Source: G963668605 sp963793625
Lineage (GTDB): Bacteria; Acidobacteriota; Terriglobia; Bryobacterales; Bryobacteraceae
DNA: 64,000 nucleotides
Assembly: GCA_963793625.1 (NCBI GenBank)
Contig: CAWCAT010000045.1
Location: forward strand, 1 to 64,000
Direction of reading: 5' to 3'
The notes beneath the pieces were generated by a model, which did no database searches, had not been told where the DNA came from, and saw only the letters and a list, made by a program, of their open reading frames with translations. Shown here piece after piece: positions 47,101 through 54,456 of the stretch. Within the stretch, counting starts at the first letter, position 1; each line of letters opens with the position of its first letter. Made by a program: the position numbers and the translations under genes.

Positions 47101-47485
47101 CAGCGTCAACAGTAACGCTCTCGCTGATCTGGGCGACCTGCAGGCGCGCGTCCAGGCGGCGCACGGTCCCCGCTTCCACGGGTAAGCCTTCAGCCATGAA
47201 ATTCGAAAACGCGGGAGTACGAATCGTGACCTTGTAATTGCCAGTCTGCAGATCATTGAAGCTGTACATGCCGCGTTCGTCAGTCATGACTTCGCGCGCC
47301 ACACCGGTTTCACTGTTGACAGCTTCTACTTTTGCGCCGGGGACTGCGGCGGTGGTGGAATCCGTGACGTTTCCGGTCAGTGTTCCGTAGAGATTTTGCG
47401 CTTTAGAAACTACGCAAAATGAAAAGGTCATGGCAAGCACGGCCAGCGCGGCCGACATGGGCCTGCACTTCAACGAGGTGCACAT
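44141..47485 (-). CDS. Oar-type TonB-dependent receptor
   Basis: 1114 residues from ATG 47485, with GGGGAG nine bases upstream. Signal peptide (CVVSKAQ), carboxypeptidase-regulatory domain (about 33-115, GTLTGNVTDSTTAAVPGAKV), plug domain (about 125-260, NFQSLLKVLPGLTPP, FDAEQGMAGGAAMNVTIKSG) and a barrel ending RMRFALKLVF. It is intact over its whole length. It is expected to be the outer-membrane part of an uptake system powered by TonB; the ligand is unknown. It is transcribed with the TPR gene downstream and has a promoter overlapping a tandem repeat shared with the divergent HbpS-like gene, so both may answer to one regulator. Confidence 0.92.
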   Translation of the reverse strand: MCTSLKCRPMSAALAVLAMTFSFCVVSKAQNLYGTLTGNVTDSTTAAVPGAKVEAVNSETGVAREVMTDERGMYSFNDLQTGNYKVTIRTPAFSNFMAEGLPVEAGTVRRLDARLQVAQISESVTVDAAAITLQTDRGEVIAQIGKEEIADLPMDGGRNFQSLLKVLPGLTPPEELHSDAGNPQRSMGSNANGASYSNNNTRIDGATVSYPWLPHIVAYVPPAEAIQTVSVITNSFDAEQGMAGGAAMNVTIKSGTNQFHGSAWEYHNNSALKARNYFYCLYTCSGDPNQPAKNLQNQPGFTLGGPIKKNKLFFFSSWEMTTRRLNASGLRTVPTDPLKRGDFSPYGANIYDPLTGNPDGTGRSLFPDRQIPTARIDPAAATMSSLLPQAILPGVSNDYFASASYKFNRYNSDFKVNYNPTSKATVFARYGFSPSDVYDPQAFGKAGGDAMNGGQPGRAIGLIQNASVGGTYMLSPRILVDANIGFTRLRLSAENDDIDSNYGLDVLKIPGTNGSDRLQGGIPRFTIGSFSSFGNPNVSNPFLFRDNQYTGVMSLSWIKGAHSIRFGAESTYYTINHFQPQVKYGPRGSFNFTGGNTALKGGASPNLYNNWADFLLGLPADMGKDVQYINPGAVRMPSYGFYIRDQWQVNRKLTLSFGTRYEYYPFATRDHRGGERYDPDTDKVLIGGVGGVPTSTGVDVGPGQLAPRIGVAWRATNKTVVRGGFGISIDPNSFRYLRDAYPAVISLQITAPTTYQSAGSLRTGLPPVIGPDLSTGTIVLPKDVGTTSFPKDYNRGYIESFNVTIQRELGWGFLGQAGYVGTRAIRQTALININSSDSAGTGQAGRLLNIKYGRTADIKMMIPFNSATYDSLQTRLTRRLAGGSFGASFTFSKSINYADNSDSAVSWNGPSMYERNKAQAGFNRPKNLQVFFVQPLPFGRGHRFMSEGILARVTGGWQLNGIFSVMQGRPFTIGTNATSVNTVGNLQTADQLKEFVEFYGGIGRGVSYFDPNAFGPVSDVRFGTSGRNILFGPGVKNLDGSVFRTFRIRERVSMQFKWEVFNVSNTPAFGNPGATASSASRNPDGTVKATSGFTEVTSASATERRMRFALKLVF

Positions 47486-47526
47486 TTGAGCGATCTCCCC
47501 ACGCTGATCCCATACAGCGTGGAGAA

Positions 47527-47556
47527 AGTATATCTGTTTCTTACCAAAATAGGCAA
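47527..47556 (-). promoter_or_regulatory. promoter of the Oar/TPR unit
   Basis: On the minus strand TTGCCT (plus 47551-47556), an 18-bp spacer and TATACT (plus 47527-47532). Start would be near 47520, giving a leader of about 35 nt with the GGGGAG ribosome site. The -35 hexamer lies inside the first tandem repeat, as expected for an operator. Confidence 0.55.
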
Positions 47557-47588
47557 GTATAAAATCCGACAGGCAAGTATTTAATCCG
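47551..47588. repeat. tandem operator-like repeat, 20-bp period
   Basis: AGGCAAGTATAAAATCCG (47551-47568) and AGGCAAGTATTTAATCCG (47571-47588) differ at two bases and repeat every 20 bp, about two helical turns. The pair lies between two divergent promoters and overlaps the -35 of the receptor promoter while abutting the -35 of the HbpS-like promoter. This is the geometry of a shared binding site for a dimeric regulator. Confidence 0.6.
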
Positions 47589-47589
47589 T

Positions 47590-47618
47590 TTGACAGTGCT
47601 CGGCCAATTTTTTACAAT
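47590..47618 (+). promoter_or_regulatory. near-consensus sigma-70 promoter of the HbpS-like gene
   Basis: TTGACA (47590-47595), a 17-bp spacer and TACAAT (47613-47618), one base from consensus overall. Predicted start near 47625, about 31 nt before ATG 47656, with AGGAGGT in the leader. Confidence 0.7.
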
Positions 47619-47655
47619 CAGGGCGTCAGGCCGCCGAAATAACAGGAGGTCCAAC

Positions 47656-48051
47656 ATGCTCCGACTCGCAGACGCGCAGCGCGTGATTGCCGCTGCGCAG
47701 AAGAAGGCGATGGAAATTGGCCAGCCCATGAACATCGCCGTCGCCGACGCGGGTGGCAATCTTGTTGCTCACGTCCGTATGGACGACGCTTGGCTCGGAA
47801 GCGTCGATATCTCAATTAACAAAGCCTTCACCGCTCGCGCGTTCGATATAGCGACGAAAGATCTGGCTACGCACTCGCAACCGGGAGGCCAATTCTACGG
47901 CATTCACGCGTCCAATCACGGGCGTGTGATGATCTTCGCCGGTGGTATTCCCCTGCGGCGTGATGGCAAGGTCGTCGGGGCCATCGGCGTGAGTGGCGGC
48001 TCCGGCGATCAGGACCAGGCAGTCGCCGAGGCCGGCGCGGCGGCTTTCTAA
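47656..48051 (+). CDS. HbpS/GlcG-family protein
   Basis: 131 residues from ATG 47656 (AGGAGGT five bases upstream). It is a single GlcG/HbpS domain: LADAQRVIAAAQKKAMEIG, MNIAVADAGGNLVAHVRMD, a central helix FTARAFDIATKDLA, and the glycine-rich end GGIPLRRDGKVVGAIGVSGG. Characterised relatives bind heme or act as small redox-linked sensors; others of unknown role travel with dehydrogenases. There is no signal peptide. The formaldehyde dehydrogenase remnant starts 30 bp downstream and was probably co-transcribed. A near-consensus promoter and a tandem operator repeat lie upstream. Confidence 0.88.
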   Translation: MLRLADAQRVIAAAQKKAMEIGQPMNIAVADAGGNLVAHVRMDDAWLGSVDISINKAFTARAFDIATKDLATHSQPGGQFYGIHASNHGRVMIFAGGIPLRRDGKVVGAIGVSGGSGDQDQAVAEAGAAAF

Positions 48052-48081
48052 GACACGCTCTTTCCGGGAAGGAGGACTCTT

Positions 48082-48864
48082 ATGGCAAGTAACCGTGGAG
48101 TAGTCTATCTAGGCCCAGGGAAAGCGGATCCGATCAGCACATGGTGCGAGGTCGCACGACGGATCCCGTGGGGATCGTGGTGGGACACGAGATCACAGGC
48201 GAGGTGATCGAGAAGGGCCTGGATGTCGAGACGATCGACATCGGCGACCTCCCATGGTGCCGTATGCCGACTTCAACCTGATCAAGTTTCCGGACAAGGC
48301 TCGATGGAGAAGATTCGGGACTTGACCATGCTGAGCGACATCCTTCGAACCGGTTTCCACGGGGCTGTAACGGCGGGCGTGAGGGTCGGGTCTGTCGTTG
48401 ACGTGGCTGGCGCTGGTCCGGTGGGTCTGGCAGCGGCGGCTTCCGCTCAGATCCTTGGCGCGGCGGTTGTGATGGTGGGCGACATGAATCAGGAACGCCT
48501 GGCCCACGTGAAATCTGTTGGTTTTGAACCTGTCGATCTAACAAAAGAGCGATAGGCTGGAAGACCTGATCGAACAGATCCTCGGCGTTCCCGACGTGGA
48601 CGCGTCCATCGACGCTGTCGGCTTTGAGGCGCGCGGCCTGGGAACTCATCAGAGCGAGGAGGCACCGGCGGCGGTTCTTAACTCGCTTATGACCGTCAGA
48701 TGCGGCAGCGAAGCAGGGCAATCTGCGCGTGCGGTTCGGCCTGGGATGGGCCAAGCGCGACCGTGATCACGCTGGATCAGGCACCTGGCGGCTATAAAGA
48801 TTTTGACAAGGGCGCAGCGAAGAAGTTCGTGCTGGATCCGCACGATGCGCTTGCAGCAGCCTAG
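48082..48864 (+). pseudogene. fdhA: glutathione-independent formaldehyde dehydrogenase remnant
   Basis: ATG 48082 (AAGGAGG upstream) reads SNRGVVYLGPGK. Family-like pieces then follow in changing frames with parts missing: QHMVRGRTTDPVG and GHEITGEVIEKG (substrate-binding region), YADFNLIKFPDK, LTMLSDILRTGFHGAVTAGV, the NAD-binding VAGAGPVGLAAAASAQ, QILGVPDVDASIDAVGFEARG, and the end DPHDALAAA. Full-length enzymes have about 400 residues; here about 260 codons remain. The segment with the first zinc ligand and the four-cysteine structural zinc loop are both absent. At least five breaks are needed to align the rest. It cannot make an active zinc dehydrogenase. The stop overlaps the convergent amidase gene. 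Confidence 0.75.
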
Positions 48865-49670
48865 TGCAGAGGCGCTAAAAAGCGGCTGCTGATCCACTGT
48901 TGCTCAGTGGGATGAATGCGCCTCCAATCGCCGTTCGATTCGTAGACCTCCACCTGAACTCCGCGCGAGAGGTGCTTGAGAATCGTAGCTGCACCATCGG
49001 GAGCCTTACGGACGTTTAGAGTGTTGGCGTTAATCGTGAACGAACCGGCAGCTAAAGGCTTTGGCAGCGTGGCAGGTTCGAGCAGTGAGAGCGATGCAGC
49101 AACCAGGGGGATGAAGTTGGCCGCAGCATTCTGAACTTTGTTACCGCCAAAGAAAGCGCTGCCGGGGCAGGTCTTGGTCGAACCTGTGCCATTGGTACGC
49201 TGACCGGTGTTCAGATCGTACCAGTGGTGGTATACAAGGCTGTCCGTGCCGGGCTCCAGCGAGAACTTATGACAGAGCCTGGCGGTAAGGTCGATGATCG
49301 TTTCGCGGTGCGCTGCGCTCATCTGGTCGCCATTCGCGTCGAAGTTTCCAACGTGTTCGATACAGATGCCACCTGTATTGGCGCCCTTGATCCCGGCCGG
49401 AATCTTATCGAGTCCGCGGCACACTGCAATGCTGCCGTCGGGGAAAGTCGTTAAGTTCTGGGCGATTTCAGCGAAGCCTCTTTCCAGATGCGCGTTCTCC
49501 ATCGCCTGGAGGAGTGCAAAGTGGTTATTGCCCTTGAAGGTCGAGTAGTTCGGCATCCAGGTATGGTGGTGCTGGACCAGGACTACCCTCCGACTTACTG
49601 AAATTGTCTCAAGCCAAACTGAGAAATCTGCGGTGCCATCGAACAGCAGGAACTTGCCTTGTTTGCGCAT
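48861..49670 (-). CDS. N-acetylmuramoyl-L-alanine amidase with SH3b domain
   Basis: 269 residues. Residues 1-185 are an amidase_2/PGRP domain with the zinc ligands visible: His in VLVQHHHTW (about 33-37), His in LVYHHWYDL (about 145-150) and Cys in KTCPGSAFF. A C-terminal bacterial SH3 domain (about 205-265, LNVRKAPDGAATILKHLSRG and DWRRIHPTEQQWISS) should bind the cell wall. It cleaves the bond between glycan strand and stem peptide of peptidoglycan. No signal peptide is apparent, so it either acts in the cytoplasm, is released by lysis, or is a prophage-type endolysin; no other phage genes surround it. Confidence 0.88.
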   Translation of the reverse strand: MRKQGKFLLFDGTADFSVWLETISVSRRVVLVQHHHTWMPNYSTFKGNNHFALLQAMENAHLERGFAEIAQNLTTFPDGSIAVCRGLDKIPAGIKGANTGGICIEHVGNFDANGDQMSAAHRETIIDLTARLCHKFSLEPGTDSLVYHHWYDLNTGQRTNGTGSTKTCPGSAFFGGNKVQNAAANFIPLVAASLSLLEPATLPKPLAAGSFTINANTLNVRKAPDGAATILKHLSRGVQVEVYESNGDWRRIHPTEQQWISSRFLAPLH

Positions 49671-49742
49671 GATCTACAAAGCCTACCATGGCGCAACGGG
49701 TGAGTGATCTGCTGTGACGGCCTCGAAAAATCCGCTATCGCT

Positions 49743-50417
49743 TTAGTTCGATAACTGGAACGTGCCGACGAACGCACTGCGTTTATCCGGGCTGCTCCAT
49801 GTCGTGTTCAGGCCCTGGCCCGCGTATTTGTGCGAAATTGCGAACGCGGCCATCGCGTGATCCAGCTTGGCAAGCGGCTGATACCAGACCTCTTCATTGC
49901 TGTGGCAGATCTTGTCGCCATCGGCCAGCGCGCGTGTCTGGATTGTCGCGAGCGTACCTGCTGTCAGCGTGGCTTTGCGATCGTGAATGCTGCCATCGAC
50001 GCTGAAGGAAATCGGCTGCGCGTAAATCTTCACAACGTCCATGAGCAGGTCGCCGGTCATGTGTTGTGCGAATTTCTTGAGCGCGAGGCGCTGTTCGATG
50101 TTGGCCTTCTCATCCACAATCAGTACGGCTTTGACGGGATACGAAGTCTGGAACGTATCGCCGAGAGTGTGACTCGCCTTAACAACGCCGACCACGCTCA
50201 TGCCGTCGAGGTTGACTCCGTCATAGCTGCCCTTGTCGATCTTCCAGCCCATAACGGCCAGATCTCCAACGAGGCCGACTTCGGAGTTTGCGAAGCAGGG
50301 CCCGGTGAAGACGTCCGCAGTGCGCGCCTCCACATATTCGCCGTGCAGACGGGCGTTCGGAAGAGATGCCGCGCAGGCGAGTGTACCAGTCAGGAAAAGT
50401 GTAACGATGGTCTTCAT
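49743..50417 (-). CDS. DUF1326-family secreted protein
   Basis: 224 residues with a signal peptide (TGTLACAASLP). The family signature opens the mature chain: LHGEYVEARTADVFTGPCF, followed by LVGDLAVMGWKIDKGSYDG and VVGVVKASHTLGD. Near the C-terminus lies KYAGQGLNTTWSSPDKRSAF. Function of the family is unknown; the conserved Asp/Glu/Cys set near the N-terminus may bind metal (inference). It stands alone on the minus strand between the amidase and the divergent TSUP gene. Confidence 0.8.
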   Translation of the reverse strand: MKTIVTLFLTGTLACAASLPNARLHGEYVEARTADVFTGPCFANSEVGLVGDLAVMGWKIDKGSYDGVNLDGMSVVGVVKASHTLGDTFQTSYPVKAVLIVDEKANIEQRLALKKFAQHMTGDLLMDVVKIYAQPISFSVDGSIHDRKATLTAGTLATIQTRALADGDKICHSNEEVWYQPLAKLDHAMAAFAISHKYAGQGLNTTWSSPDKRSAFVGTFQLSN

Positions 50418-50500
50418 CCCAGAACCTCCAGTGAGTGAAAATACCCAGTAATGCCTTCAGGATACCATCCCGTGATATCTTCAAAGGTTTAGTCCTCTAA

Positions 50501-51232
50501 ATGCCTACACTCTCCCTAACGCAGTGGCTGCTCGGCGCACTCTGCGCATTTTTCGTCGGTGTTGCCAAAACCGGAGTCCCGGGTTTGGGAATTCTCGTTG
50601 TTCCATTGATGGTGCTGGCCGTCGGCGATGCGCGCCAATCTGCCGGCTGGCTGCTGCCGATCCTGTGCATGGCTGATCTGTTCGCTGTGTTCTACTGGCG
50701 CAGACACGCGGCGGCTTCGCGACTCTTCTCGCTGGCGCCCTGGGTAGCCGGTGGAATGGCATTGGGTGCCGCGGCACTCGGGTTGGATGAACGCGTACTG
50801 CGACCCGTCGTAGGCGTGATCGTGGTAATCATGCTCGGAGCCTATCTGTGGCGACGCTTCAAGGTCGCGGGCGGCGGAGAAGTCGCAAGCCACGCTGGGA
50901 CTTACGGTGTGACCGCCGGATTCGCCACCACGGTCGCGAATGCCGCAGGTCCGGTGATGAACCTGTACCTGCTCAGCAAGCGATTGCCGAAAGAAGAATT
51001 CATCGCAACGGGCGCATGGTTTTTCTTCATCATCAACCTGAGCAAAATCCCCATTTACCTGTGGCATGGCCTGATCAGCGCCAGATCACTCACGTTCAAC
51101 CTGATGATGGCGCCCGCCGTCCTCGCCGGAGCTCTCACGGGACGCTGGCTGGTGGACCGTATTCCCGGCCGCGTATTTGAAATCCTGGTAGTCGCACTGA
51201 CAGCCGTTTCGACTTTGCTGCTCTTTCGCTAA
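50501..51232 (+). CDS. TSUP (TauE/SafE) family membrane permease
   Basis: 243 residues with about seven or eight hydrophobic helices and the two short Gly/Pro-containing repeats of the family: CAFFVGVAKTGVPGLGILVV in the first half and TAGFATTVANAAGPVMNLYL in the second. These permeases export or import sulfite, sulfoacetate and related anions; the substrate is not readable here. The start ATG 50501 has no clear ribosome site. It is divergent from the DUF1326 gene, and 21 bp upstream of the ABC permease on the same strand. Confidence 0.88.
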   Translation: MPTLSLTQWLLGALCAFFVGVAKTGVPGLGILVVPLMVLAVGDARQSAGWLLPILCMADLFAVFYWRRHAAASRLFSLAPWVAGGMALGAAALGLDERVLRPVVGVIVVIMLGAYLWRRFKVAGGGEVASHAGTYGVTAGFATTVANAAGPVMNLYLLSKRLPKEEFIATGAWFFFIINLSKIPIYLWHGLISARSLTFNLMMAPAVLAGALTGRWLVDRIPGRVFEILVVALTAVSTLLLFR

Positions 51233-51253
51233 CAAGCAAAGTAAACTGGAAGT

Positions 51254-52459
51254 ATGTTCGTTTCAGAGGCTTTGCGCTTCAGCTATCGCGCGCTTGTTGC
51301 CAACAAGCTGCGCACGTTCCTGACAGCGCTTGGCCTGGTGATTGGCAACGCCTCGGTTATCCTGGTGGTCACCATCTCGCTGACCAGTCGCGATTACATT
51401 CTTGAGCAGATCAGCAGCATCGGCTCAAACATGGTCTACGCCTATTACGAAGGTGGCGCGCAAGGTACGAAGAAGGCCGATGCCGACTTCATCAAACTTG
51501 CTGACCTGGAGGCCGTGCGCGAGCAACTGAAGCCCCTGATTGTCGCGGCGACGGGTGTGATTCCAAGCTATGACCGCATGTATGTCAACGGCAAGGAAGA
51601 GGACATCTCAGTTAATGGCACTGACGAATACTACGCTTCGGCGCGCAGTCTCGTCCTGCTATCCGGCCGTTTTCTGGACAGCACTGACGTTGCAATGCGA
51701 TCCAAAGTGGTGCTGCTGACCGGGCGTCTGGCTAAGCGGCTTTTCGGAAGCGAAAGCGCTGCGATAGGTCAGTTGGTAAAACTCTACGGGCTTCAGTTTA
51801 CGGTGATCGGCACCTTTAAGGAGCGCGTTTCCAGCTATGGACTTTCCGAAATCACAGACGAGAGCGTGCTGATTCCGATCACGGTGAGCCGCTATTTCAC
51901 GCCTACCGAACGCATCGATCCGCTCTACGTGCAGACGCGCGCTGCTGCGGATGTTCCGCGCGTAACGGAAATGGTGCGGCAGATCATCGAGAGCCGCCAC
52001 CGCACTGGTGCGCGCTACCGAGTGGAAAGCCTCACGGCGATTCTCGATGCCGCGGAACAAATTGCATTGGTGCTCACGCTGGTGCTGGTGCTGGTTGCTG
52101 CGATCGCACTGATCATTTCCGGTATCGGGATCATGAATATCATGCTCGTGACAGTTACGGAGCGTACACGCGAAATCGGCGTGCGCATGGCCGTGGGTGC
52201 GGCCCGTAAGGACGTCCTCCAGCAGTTTCTTGCAGAGGCTGTGCTGATCAGTCTTGGTGGCGGACTCATTGGGACGCTGATCGGAGTAGCCATCCCGCTC
52301 TCCGTTCAGTTCCTGACGGAGGATATAAAGGTACCGATTTCTTACGCATCCATCGCCGTGGCGCTGGCGGTTTCCGTGCTGGTCGGGCTTATCTTCGGGA
52401 CCCTGCCGGCCGTGCGCGCCTCGCGTTTGAACCCCACCGAAGCTTTGCGCTACGAGTGA
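51254..52459 (+). CDS. MacB/FtsX-type ABC transporter permease
   Basis: 401 residues with the four-helix MacB layout: helix 1 near 20-40 (RTFLTALGLVIGNASVILVV), a large periplasmic domain (about 45-260), then three helices (ALVLTLVLVLVAAIALIISG, FLAEAVLISLGGGLIGTLIG, AVALAVSVLVGLIFGTLPA) and the conserved end ASRLNPTEALRYE. Such permeases drive lipoprotein, peptide or macrolide export by mechanotransmission. No ABC ATPase or adaptor gene is next to it, so it must borrow a partner from elsewhere. It converges with the IclR gene with a 1-bp gap. Confidence 0.88.
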   Translation: MFVSEALRFSYRALVANKLRTFLTALGLVIGNASVILVVTISLTSRDYILEQISSIGSNMVYAYYEGGAQGTKKADADFIKLADLEAVREQLKPLIVAATGVIPSYDRMYVNGKEEDISVNGTDEYYASARSLVLLSGRFLDSTDVAMRSKVVLLTGRLAKRLFGSESAAIGQLVKLYGLQFTVIGTFKERVSSYGLSEITDESVLIPITVSRYFTPTERIDPLYVQTRAAADVPRVTEMVRQIIESRHRTGARYRVESLTAILDAAEQIALVLTLVLVLVAAIALIISGIGIMNIMLVTVTERTREIGVRMAVGAARKDVLQQFLAEAVLISLGGGLIGTLIGVAIPLSVQFLTEDIKVPISYASIAVALAVSVLVGLIFGTLPAVRASRLNPTEALRYE

Positions 52460-52460
52460 G

Positions 52461-53249
52461 TTATCTCATCTGGGATCCGATAGCGTGCATGCGTACGCCA
52501 AGAGTCCTGGTGATTTTTTCAGCACAATCGCGTAATGGAGTCAGCAGCGATGCCTCTTTGCCGTGATTGCGGCCGCCTGCCAGGCAGGCGACCCCGAGCG
52601 CTGCCACGATTCCCGCCAGTGGATTTCCCACGAGTACGGCGAGATCCACGCCCTGCCGGAGCTTGCTCTCAGACAAGCTGTATCCGTCCCCTCTGATCCT
52701 TTGCAGTTGCGCGAGCAGCTCCTCGCGTCTTCCGTGATCGGGGCCGTATTCCCCATCGGCGTTGATCACGAGTTCCTGTTCTTCACGGCTCAGAAATGCA
52801 ACCAGCAATTGCCCGGATGCCGTCAGCAGCGGTGCCATCTGCGAGCCAACATCCATCGAGATGCGCACGGAATCCGGACTCCGCGATTCCGCAACGACGA
52901 CAAACTTGCCGCCGCTCAGAATACCCAGATGGCAAGACTCGTGGATCGCATTCGACAGTTCCTGCATGGGCAGCGTTGACGCTCTCAGAATCTGATCAAC
53001 CGGCGATTGCGTGTGCGCGAGTTCGTAAAGCCGCAACGTCAGCTTGTAGCCGCCAGAGATCGGATCTCGAACAATGTAACCGCGCTTCTCCAACGCGTCA
53101 ATAATCCGGAACAGCACACTTGACGAACGGTTCAGCGTTCGCGACAGCTCTGTCAGGGTTTGCGGTGTGGGCGCTGTGGCAAGGGTCTCTATGACATCCA
53201 AACCTTTTTCGAGCGCCGGGACAAAATAATTTGGTGGGCTCTTTGCCAT
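52461..53249 (-). CDS. IclR-family transcriptional regulator
   Basis: 262 residues. The N-terminal winged helix-turn-helix is at about 12-75 (VPALEKGLDVIETLATAPTP, LTELSRTLNRSSSVLFRIID, ALEKRGYIVRD) and the C-terminal effector domain at about 85-250 (MQELSNAIHESCHLGILSGG, SGQLLVAFLSREEQE, DLAVLVGNPLAGIVAALGV). Members bind small metabolites and control catabolic genes, often the divergent neighbour. The divergent sialidase/arabinofuranosidase unit starts 76 bp away, so it is the natural candidate target. A short inverted repeat lies in that gap. Confidence 0.9.
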   Translation of the reverse strand: MAKSPPNYFVPALEKGLDVIETLATAPTPQTLTELSRTLNRSSSVLFRIIDALEKRGYIVRDPISGGYKLTLRLYELAHTQSPVDQILRASTLPMQELSNAIHESCHLGILSGGKFVVVAESRSPDSVRISMDVGSQMAPLLTASGQLLVAFLSREEQELVINADGEYGPDHGRREELLAQLQRIRGDGYSLSESKLRQGVDLAVLVGNPLAGIVAALGVACLAGGRNHGKEASLLTPLRDCAEKITRTLGVRMHAIGSQMR

Positions 53250-53295
53250 ACCTTTTTATCCATCGAAATGCATGTACACGCAACCGAAAACTTGC

Positions 53296-53307
53296 TTCAT
53301 TGATGAA
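53296..53307. promoter_or_regulatory. short inverted repeat in the IclR-sialidase gap
   Basis: TTCAT/ATGAA half-sites separated by two bases, 18 bp before the sialidase start. It is a plausible IclR-family operator by position only; such a short repeat can occur by chance. Confidence 0.3.
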
Positions 53308-53325
53308 TCCCACGTACTTTAAAGC

Positions 53326-54432
53326 ATGAATCGTCGTAAGTGCTTAGGATTGCTTGCAAGCCCTGTGCTGCAGAATGTATTCGCCCCTGCAATGTTTGCG
53401 AATACAACTCCGGTCGATGTCTTTGTTTCGGGGAGTGATGGCTATCACACTTTTCGCATTCCCGCGATTGTGCAGAGCAGAAAAGGGACGCTGTTAGCGT
53501 TTTGCGAAGGACGCCGCGCCAGTGCGCGCGATGCCGGTGATATCGACCTGCTGTTGAAACGCAGCACGGATGGTGGCCATACCTGGTCAAAGGTAATCAG
53601 CATTGTTGATTTTGCGTCCGACACAGCCGGTAATCCCGCGCCAGTGGTTGATCGCAAGAGCGGCATCGTCTGGCTGTTGCTGACGCGCAATCCTGGCGAG
53701 CTTCCGGAAAACAAAACGCAGGCTGGTATTTCAGGCCCGACGCGGACAGTTTGGGTGACACACAGTAAGGATGATGGACTGACGTGGGCTGCGCCAGTCG
53801 ACATCACCGAATCCGTGAAGAAACCGGATTGGACCTGGTACGCAACCGGACCCGGCAACGGCATTCAGTTGCGTGGTGGGCGATTCGTTATCGCATGCGA
53901 CCACAACACGACAGAGGGCAACAAGCGCTATTCGCATGTAATCTACAGCGATGATGCCGGCCGAACGTGGAAGCTCGGCGGCAGTGCCGGACCGAACTGC
54001 AACGAATCCACAGTGGCCGAATTGCATAATGGAACGTTGATGCTCAACATGCGCAGCTATCAGGGCAAGAATCGCAGGGCGGTTTCGCTGAGCCGCGATG
54101 GCGGAGTTTCCTGGAGCGAGCCTGTACTGGACGATGCGCTGGTTGAGCCGGTCTGTCAGGCAAGTCTGCTGCGCCTGGGCAAGAGCGGCAAAAAGCAGTT
54201 AGTGTTCTCGAATCCGGCGAGCACAAAGCGAATGAACATGACCCTCCGGCTAAGTCGCGATGACGGCAGGACCTGGGATGTTTCGAAAACCGTTCATGCC
54301 GGTCCTTCGGCCTATTCCTGCCTCGTGGAATTGAAGGGAGGAGTGGCCGGTTTGTTGTACGAACGCGGCGAGCGCGCACCCTACGAGCGGATCACCTTCG
54401 AGCGTATACTTACAAAAGCACTTTCTAAATAG
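53326..54432 (+). CDS. secreted exo-alpha-sialidase (GH33)
   Basis: 368 residues with a leader MNRRKCLGLLASP. It is a six-bladed propeller with the sialidase signature FRIPAIVQ (Arg of the carboxylate-binding triad) and five Asp-boxes: STDGGHTW, SKDDGLTW, SDDAGRTW, SRDGGVSW and SRDDGRTW. NCNESTVAEL carries a likely catalytic Glu. A C-terminal Tyr near SAYSC fits the nucleophile position. It releases terminal sialic acid, or KDN/ulosonic acids, from glycans. It is transcribed towards the arabinofuranosidase 24 bp away, and divergent from the IclR gene. Confidence 0.9.
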   Translation: MNRRKCLGLLASPVLQNVFAPAMFANTTPVDVFVSGSDGYHTFRIPAIVQSRKGTLLAFCEGRRASARDAGDIDLLLKRSTDGGHTWSKVISIVDFASDTAGNPAPVVDRKSGIVWLLLTRNPGELPENKTQAGISGPTRTVWVTHSKDDGLTWAAPVDITESVKKPDWTWYATGPGNGIQLRGGRFVIACDHNTTEGNKRYSHVIYSDDAGRTWKLGGSAGPNCNESTVAELHNGTLMLNMRSYQGKNRRAVSLSRDGGVSWSEPVLDDALVEPVCQASLLRLGKSGKKQLVFSNPASTKRMNMTLRLSRDDGRTWDVSKTVHAGPSAYSCLVELKGGVAGLLYERGERAPYERITFERILTKALSK

Positions 54433-54456
54433 CTTGTTTGCAGGAGCAAAAACAGT

